Source: Ciona intestinalis (taxonomy: Eukaryota > Chordata > Ascidiacea > Phlebobranchia > Cionidae). From it: a DNA stretch of 64,000 nucleotides. The stretch spans positions 708,520 to 772,519 of the forward strand of contig NC_020174.2 of the NCBI RefSeq assembly GCF_000224145.3. The letters run 5' to 3'. Below the pieces are notes generated by a model, which did not search any database, was not told where the DNA came from, and was given only the letters and a program-made list of their open reading frames with translations. The first letter of the stretch is position 1, and each line of letters opens with the position of its first letter. A program made the translations under genes and the position numbers. Below, in pieces: positions 57,359 through 64,000 of this stretch.

Positions 57359-60300
57359 ATGAGTTTTGCAAAGAAGAAAATGTCAGACTTGATAATTGTG
57401 GCAGTTCTTTTTTTAATCGTAAACACGATTGGTAGCGAGGGATGTTGGAGCAATGAAGAAATAGAAAGCCTCATTGGAAGAGGGTTCGAAAATACAGAAT
57501 GCGAGACATTCTTAAATCAAGACGTTACGTCGTTGCCTGCTTCATGTGCACGTAATTCAACAACAATAAGGATCGTTATGTGTTGTATGAAGGTTCTAAT
57601 AACAGGTGGGTGGTGGGATCGTAGGTTAGGGTAAGCTGGTTTTTATTTACTTTTATCCCCCATTTGATGGTAAACAAAAAAGTTACAGTATTATATAACC
57701 GTATTCTAGCGACTTGGTTGTTAATGCTAAACGGTATTCATCTTGCCCCGCAGTTCTATATTAATGTTAGCGCAATTTGTAACTCGTCATAGCGAACGCC
57801 ATGATACTCGAAAAGATATTACATCCAGATATATAAAGCATACAAATACAACTGTTAATCCTCGTACCCATTAACAAATGTTCCATATCTATGGTTCAAT
57901 GCATCTTTCAAAGACACCTAACACTCATGGCCTATTCTATTAATAAAATACCCGGAACTTATCGTAGCATTTCTGTGTATGTTATTCTATACCACTTTGC
58001 AGCAATCAGCATCTAAAATAAACAAGACAATTAGCATACCATATAGGTCTGCTCCCCTACATAAAAATGTTTGCTAGCTTCAAATTCGCGGTTTTTATTG
58101 TCAGGTTACTTTATACTGTAAATGGTTTTAATGAATCAGAGTCCCAAATTACGATTAGCAGCGATTATAAAAGCGGAACCTAAGCCAGTATAGCATAGAG
58201 TTCTTCGTATATTTAACTTATTAACTAGGCAGGTATATATACACAATGGTACTAACTAAAAATCGTTACTACGTTTACAAAGCAGTAGTATTTTACGATA
58301 TGTAATGTAAATGAACTTAAAGCAGATTCGCGTCGACCATTATAAAAGTGTAATACACAAGCGTACGCATAATACTTTATATTTGCATATACAACACGAC
58401 TGTTTTGACGAAAAGTTATATGTAAATTAACATCACGTCATCTATGTTTGAATACCTAGAGCTCGGGGTTTAAAAATGTTTTGAGTTAAGTCACGCTTGG
58501 ATTCCCTTGGCCTGTTTGCGGCCTGACAAGTTTATAAAAATTCTTTACAATATCAAAAATATTTTTTTTTAATTTTTTATAAAAGATGATTTTTTTCAAT
58601 TTTACAGAAAAAATCTTAAAATTTTGTTAAATAGTGAAAGATTCGCGATCATCTAAACTTGTTTTACGAAACACTTGTAGTTTGCGGATTTTCAAAGTAA
58701 TTTTCCACACGAACGCCAGAGTTTTTTCAAAAAAAAAAATTACAGCGGGTATCAGGAAGACGTAAGAAACATTTTGAGACCAAAATTTTCATTGGTCACC
58801 AGCGGCAGTAATACCTAGCAATGGTTTCTTCGTTGGTGACTCTGCTTGGCGTTACACTTGTAGTTTGCGCAACAGCGACATTCAAGTCGTAATCCACTAG
58901 AACGCGGTTCCGAGAGTTCAATAACTATTTCAAGTTTACTGGAACGAGGTTCCTGTTATTGCGAGGCACTTTAAACCCGGATTGCAATAAACTTAATGAA
59001 TTTATTATCTAAATAACTTTATAGTTCCGGAAACCTGACCCTACTGCCCTCGCGACAATGATATTATTGTTACAACTATTTTTACACTATAACGTCATTT
59101 TACAGCCGAGCTGTCGTATTACAAGGAACTAACGCATTTGGACCTAAGTTACAACTTCATCAGCTCACTTCCGCATGGTGTGTTTGATTATAATAAGAAG
59201 CTGGCCAATCTTTCTATCAGAGGAAACAACATTACAAATCTAAACCCAAGAACCTTTCAAGGTGGTTTAATATATAAGCCATATAGTAGGTTGGGGTAAG
59301 ATGGTCCTTTCGACTTTATCGTCTTTTAAGTTAGTCGTAAACAAAGAACGTTTAAGAACTACATGGTTCTAAAAGAGTGTTGGTAATTTTTCAAAACAGG
59401 ATGGAGAATATGGGATATTATGTTTTATCTTACCCCACAGTATAACCGAAAATGCATTGGATTTAACCTCTTATTCCTCATAAAAGAAGTCTGATTACTG
59501 TTGACTTATCAACACAATGGCACAAAAAGGGAACACCTTAACCACGCGTTAAACAAGCCTATTCATTGAGTTAAACAAAAATCAACACACTGACACAATA
59601 GCAATAACATTTACTTTCTATTCCAAAGGCTTAAAAGCACTGAAGAGAATTGACTTGTCGGGAAACTCCATCAAGTCTTTACCGCAAGGGACGTTTGATG
59701 GCTGCACGCAGCTGCAGGAGCTTAATTTAAGCCATAACCAGATTTCTGTATTCGAGGGAAGCTTTTTGAGTTTAAAAAGCCTTAGATTGGGCCACAATAG
59801 GATCATAAGATTCGCGGTACAAACGGAAACACTTGAGACGTTAGACTTATCAAGTAACCAAATCCAGGAATGGCAAAACGGAGAATACCGTAATTTAAAG
59901 TAGGTGAATTTGGGGGTTTTGTTATTGTGTTATCTAGGAGTGCGCAGGCGCAATGAGATAATGTGCTTACTGTAGTCTAAATGATAATACCTGTATCACG
60001 AAACTCGTATTTCTGCTATTTGTTTCGTGTGTTTTTGTGTTCCCTATGTATATATTTAATGCAAGTGTTTTTTTCCATACATGTAGTTAGTAGAAGTTTG
60101 GTACCGATTGTTTGGTTTGGTATTGAACGGTTTTGTTGCTTTTAATTTGGGATATTTTAACCGAACATTTATATGAGCCAATTATACAAATGCGACAAGA
60201 CTAGTACTGCTTTGGGGTAATTTGTTCAAGTACTGGCCTAAGTCCTAGGTCTACTACCGTGCATAATAACTTATGCATAGTAGGGTGGGGGAGATGGGAC

Positions 60301-62310
60301 ACCTTTAGCACATAATAACATAGTTTTCCGATAATGTTTTAAACAATTAATAACGGTTTATAGAAGTCGTGGGGATACGGGATCATAATTCTTTGAATGT
60401 TCTTTATTTACTACCAAATGGGACGAGAAAATAGAATGAAAAGGTTTCCCATCTCCCCCTCTCACAATATATATATCAAAATTACGATAGTAAGCGTCAA
60501 CCCACACATAACAGTACCATCAAACAGGAGTTTAGCATTATGCAACAACTCAATCAAGACTGTAAGCCAATCCACATTTCATGGGATGAGAAATTTGGTT
60601 TCACTTGATCTTGGGGACAATGTTATAAATGAACTGGAAGAAGAAACGTTTGAAAAACTATGGTAATTAAGATTAAATATTAGGGTAATGAGGCAACTAT
60701 GGCCCAAATCCCAAGTCACTATGGCGTGCATCGTTATATAGGTCCTATAATATAAGACCTCGCTTATATAGAAAGCAATAATCCAACATATTTTAATTAA
60801 TGTTGGGGTATTGGGACAACTCTGGCCAAAACCCCATATCCCATGAAGTGCTCACTGTAGGCGTCATGGTCTATAAATAAGGAAAAGGCCTATTATAGGG
60901 GTTACAGGCTACAATATGCTGGGCTAAGATATATAGACTGTCGCGGGTATACTAGGTGGTGGTGGGATTATTGATTTCAAATTGTTGGCTTTAAATGGCG
61001 TAGAATCTTAGATACGAATTCTCATCGTGATTTATGTTTCCACAGCAAGTTAGAACTATTGGACTTGAGTGGCAACAAACTAACAATACCAAAGCGCAAG
61101 TGGTTTACAAACGTTGTGAGGAACAACGATATTGCGGCAACTCGTCCGTTACTGAAGGGAAACGAATGGGAATGCACGGTGAACTCAAGGCCGTTTAAGG
61201 TTTGTATTAACAAAGGAATTATACGTTTAACTAGTATATGTGTCCTTGGGAAAGACACTTGACGGACATTGCTCCAACCCAGCGGTCACTAATGGATTGT
61301 CCGAATTTTAACGGTGTGCTGTTTATATGAAGGTTGAGGTAAACGGTGTGTTTATATGAAAGTGGAGTCTTACACAATAAGGGTATACTTAAACCTTTTG
61401 TATAGTGGGGTGAGGGGAGATGGGACGCATTTTCATTCTGTTTTCTCGTTCCATTTAGTGGTAAACAAACAACATTCAAAGAATTACAAAACTATATCCT
61501 CACGACTCCCATAGACCGCTGTTGATTGTACAAAACACAATTAGGATATTTGGATATTAGGTGCTAAAGGTGTCCCATCTTCCCCCCACCCTACTTTGTA
61601 GAAACAATCCTGGTAAAAGCGTGACACGTAAACAAGTCGTTTACCAAGCGGCACTTACTAACAAAATGTTAGCACCACATTAGTAGTGCATTACCCACAA
61701 AGTTACATAGATGGTAACTCGTAAGCGGGCATGAGGTGTATGAAACAGAGTACCTGTGTTATAACGCCTGTCACTGCCCTTTTACATAGAAATAAATAGA
61801 GTCCAATTCATTTATTCTATCTTAACTGAAATAAGACGATAAACGTATTGCTCTCATTCTTACACTGCTTCTATTTTCACCCAGGCATTTTTAAACGCTT
61901 TAAAACTTGACGGTGACAGATGTACTTGGTTGGAACGATTACGTGTTGACTGCGTTGGAACAAATAAAGGGTTTCAACTAAAAGATATAGAGTGGGGGGC
62001 GCCGTCTAGCGAGAATGAAAACGAAGAAACTGAACCATTGGATCAAGAATGTCAAGTTGAAACGATACCTTTGACCAAAACATGCAGCATCTTAACCTTT
62101 GAATGCATTGGGTTTGGTGTAATGGTTGCTACGGTAACAATAGTTTGCTTACTGGGTGTCATTTGGTTATGGCAATGTAAGCGGAGGAAAAAATATGAGA
62201 AACCGGAACCCATATACGATTTACCTTCTGACGAATATCAGTTGGGGTCTAGGGTTATACGGGAACCTGGGTATTGTACAATATACACGGAAAATAACAA
62301 TCGTATATAG
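57359..62310 (+). CDS. Leucine-rich-repeat type I membrane protein
   Basis: Six exons: 57359-57605, 59106-59261, 59629-59899, 60528-60662, 61046-61199, 61885-62310 (TAG), giving 462 residues. Signal peptide after a basic start (MSFAKKK, then LIIVAVLFLIVNTIG), a Cys-containing N-terminal cap (CWSNEEIES to CARNSTT, IVMCC), about eight LRRs (LTHLDLSYNFIS, LKRIDLSGNSIKSLP, LQELNLSHNQIS, LETLDLSSNQI, LVSLDLGDNVIN, LELLDLSGNKL), a C-terminal cap (NEWECTV, RCTWLERLRVDC), an acidic stalk, a membrane span (FGVMVATVTIVCLLGVIWLW) and a tail of about 50 residues starting CKRRKK. The tail has five tyrosines, including EPIYDLP, a YxxP-type possible Crk SH2 site. Likely a cell-surface adhesion or recognition receptor. 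No TIR, Ig or kinase domain is seen, so I do not assign it to Toll or LRIG families. Confidence 0.87.
57620..57760 (-). mobile_element. Worn MITE near LRR-gene donor 1
   Basis: gtaggttagggtaagctggt, TTGATGGTAAACAAAAAAG and ATTCATCTTGCCCCGCAG remain. It starts about 15 bases past the donor at 57605. Confidence 0.6.
57770..59105. other. LRR-gene intron 1 without recognised features
   Basis: AT-rich. The stretch 58550-58760 is rich in A and T runs. No exon or repeat family identified. Confidence 0.4.
59282..59450 (-). mobile_element. MITE, GGGGTAAG subtype, intron 2
   Basis: tagtaggttggggtaagatg, TAAACAAAGAACGTTTAAG and TTATCTTACCCCACAGTATA. It starts about 20 bases past the donor at 59261. 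Confidence 0.75.
60270..60470 (+). mobile_element. Hairpin MITE copy before LRR exon 4
   Basis: Ends tagtagggtgggggagatgg and AGGTTTCCCATCTCCCCCTC. Ends about 60 bases before the exon at 60528. Confidence 0.85.
60683..60900. repeat. Two adjacent copies of the GGTAATGGGCCAA-type repeat
   Basis: First copy has GGGTAATGAGGCAACTATGG, ATGGCGTGCATCG and GACCTCGCTTATATAG. The second (from 60803) has GTTGGGGTATTGGGACAACT and TGAAGTGCTCACTGTAGG. In LRR-gene intron 4. Confidence 0.6.
61220..61345 (+). mobile_element. SINE middle fragment
   Basis: TGTGTCCTTGGGAAAGACAC, AGCGGTCACTAATGGATTG match the SINE middle. A tail-like piece at 61690-61800 (GTAACTCGTAAGCGGGCATG, GTGTTATAACGCCTGTC) lies beyond an intervening MITE. 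Confidence 0.6.
61398..61605 (-). mobile_element. Hairpin MITE between SINE pieces
   Basis: Ends tatagtggggtgaggggaga and GGTGTCCCATCTTCCCCCCAC. It separates the SINE-like middle at 61220-61345 from SINE-like tail sequence at 61690-61800. Confidence 0.85.
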
Positions 62311-62683
62311 TCGTGGAACGATCGCTATTGTACCACTTCTGTATATCAGCACTTATGTTTTGACAAACATAATGATACACGCGTACAAGGTGATTAGGAA
62401 CACAGACAAATGTAACGTAATACCTATGTACGTACGTATGTTTTGACATGGGCACATATCCCTTTCATGACGGTACAGCTCCAAGAGCAAACCGATGTTG
62501 AAACTGTTTCTAGAGTACTGTGATGTTTAATATGCTTTAATACCACTGACAGAATAACCTTATTATACGAATAGAGTTCACTCTTCATATTAATAATCTA
62601 TGCAAATGTAAAACATGCACTTTTGTCTCATACGACTTTTAAAGCATTTTTAAGAAAATGTCTTTCTATACAATTTGTTTCTA

Positions 62684-62880
62684 TATAGTGGGGTGGGGAA
62701 AGATGGGACACCTTTTAATTCTATTTACTAGTCCCCGTTGGTAGTAAACAAAGAACTTTCAAAATATTATAAAACCGTATCATCTCGACTCCCATGAACC
62801 GTTGTTAATTGTTTAAAACACAATCAGAATATTTAAATATTATTAGCTAAAAGTGTCCCATCTTCCCCCACAGTACTATA
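62684..62880 (-). mobile_element. Hairpin MITE copy
   Basis: Ends tatagtggggtggggaaaga and AGTGTCCCATCTTCCCCCAC then agtactata. Confidence 0.88.
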
Positions 62881-63457
62881 CTTCTTTACAATGGCGTTAA
62901 TGTTAAGCAAGTTATATTTATACAGAACAAAGACGTGTAAACATGCAGGTTTACATGCCGTTTCTGAAACTTAACGACGCAGATTCTACGTGAATTTTCT
63001 TTTTACACTAACGGCGTATAAAACATAAAAACACAAGGTTTTTGTGATATATTTTTTTCAATTTAGCTTTGCATTATATTTGTGATGCCGTTTTAATAAA
63101 TTGCTTTGTTCACAAAGTGCAGTAATTTTGTTAGGTTGTTTGATCATGTATAAAACATATAAGAGATATTTCCAAGCTGGGATATACATACTATTAATGC
63201 CTCACTCACCCAAATAGAATAATATAGTAGACTTTACCACTTATTGAACCTACAGATTACTACATAGCACGCAAGGGGACCTGGGATGTGAGCCAGACTT
63301 AGTCCATCGCCCCATATTCTAATAGCGCACTATCAGCCTTATTTATATAAAGTTACAAAAGTAAAAAAATGGAAAACAGAAGAAAAATATGAAGCCTAAG
63401 AATTTTTATCGTCGCTACTGAAGTTTACCACTCCATTCTCGCTTAAGCTATATATAT

Positions 63458-63655
63458 GGAAGGGTGGGGGAAGATGGGACACCTTTAGCACATATTATCT
63501 TAATATCCTGATCGTGTTTTAAACAATTAACAACGCGGTCTATGGAAGTCGTAAGCATACAGTTTTATATTTTTTGAATGTTCTTTGTTTACTAACAAAT
63601 GGGACGAGCAAATAGAATGAAAATGTGTCCCAACTTCCCCCATCCCACTATAGAA
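63458..63655 (+). mobile_element. Hairpin MITE copy
   Basis: Ends ggaagggtgggggaagatgg and TGTCCCAACTTCCCCCATCC then cactata. Confidence 0.88.
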
Positions 63656-63715
63656 TATGTATGTTTTTTTGTATAAACACCGTCTGGATGTTGCCCCGTG
63701 GCGAAGTCCCTATAT

Positions 63716-63880
63716 AGAACTGTAGGGTAAGATGGACACCATTGGCACATAAAATATCCCATATTTTCTAATCGTATTTTTACCAACTAACAACGCACTT
63801 TAAGAGTGGTGGAATACGGGTATAATATTCTGCGAATATTCTTTGTTTACTACCAAATGGGATGATAACAAAAAATAAAA
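63716..63880 (+). mobile_element. MITE, GGTAAGATGG subtype, right end lost
   Basis: ctgtagggtaagatggacac, CATTGGCACATAAAATATCCC, TTCTTTGTTTACTACC present. No matching right terminus. Confidence 0.7.
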
Positions 63881-64000
63881 AGAAGAACCTATTTATTCCA
63901 ACCTTCCAATCTACACAGAAGGTCTGGTCTTGTTGGCAATTGTCAATATACGTCTCGTGACTTTACAGCTTTAGTGATAAGTGTAATGGTAATCTTAAAT

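Larger units (their letters stand above)
62311..64000. other. 3' flank of the LRR gene
   Basis: No gene recognised. Contains three MITEs, a dispersed repeat at about 63240-63330 (GGGACCTGGGATGTGAGCC) and an AATAAA at about 63095 that is a distant poly(A) candidate. Confidence 0.5.

Noticed and set aside
1-64000. Retrovirus-like, Polinton or LINE copies
   Set aside because: No reverse transcriptase, integrase, capsid or polymerase-like frame and no long terminal repeats were seen.

Overview
The window looks like AT-rich nuclear DNA of a solitary tunicate, most likely a Ciona species. The genes have many small exons and short introns. They encode animal-type proteins: syntaxin-17, DNAJC7, cyclophilin A, a GT10 fucosyltransferase, a Rab27-effector-like protein, a CUB protein and an LRR membrane protein. 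A hairpin MITE of about 200 bp and a tRNA-derived SINE fill introns and spacers. The species call rests on my recognition of this style of genome and repeats; no database was searched. Exon boundaries were worked out by hand from GT-AG sites, reading phase and family similarity.

Layout. (1) 1-5.2 kb, minus: 5' part of a secreted or membrane CUB-domain gene, running off the left edge, with a 41-bp minisatellite in its first intron. (2) 8.3-11.2 kb, plus: STX17, seven exons. (3) 12.4-22.5 kb, minus: DNAJC7 (TPR repeats plus J domain), 14 coding exons, damaged by a false assembly duplication. (4) 22.9-23.3 kb, minus: an intronless cyclophilin A. (5) 25.8-32.8 kb, plus: a Golgi alpha-fucosyltransferase, seven exons, every intron in phase 2. 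(6) 36.4-55.1 kb, plus: a gene of 33 inferred exons with an N-terminal Rab-binding zinc-finger domain and no C2 domain, best called Slac2/MyRIP/melanophilin-like. It contains an internal alternative first exon, a GC-AG intron and an intron with cAMP-response-element motifs at exact 21-bp steps. (7) 57.4-62.3 kb, plus: a type I membrane LRR protein with a tyrosine-rich tail. 62.3-64 kb is spacer with MITEs.

The genes do not form a pathway or operon. Three (STX17, DNAJC7, cyclophilin A) are housekeeping or trafficking genes, and the Slac2-like gene and STX17 both act in vesicle transport, but the arrangement looks like ordinary gene neighbours. About 40 MITE copies, over a dozen SINE pieces and a third short dispersed repeat account for much of the non-coding sequence.

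I see no convincing undescribed system. The best leads are the 21-bp-phased TGACGTCA array, the internal promoter/first exon of the Slac2-like gene, a MITE end that overlaps a 5' splice site, a MITE nested inside another MITE, and SINE-like minisatellites in the fucosyltransferase gene. Several apparent oddities (duplicate exons, a broken HPD motif, a frame slip in a Gly-rich run) are more likely assembly or sequencing faults and are flagged as such.
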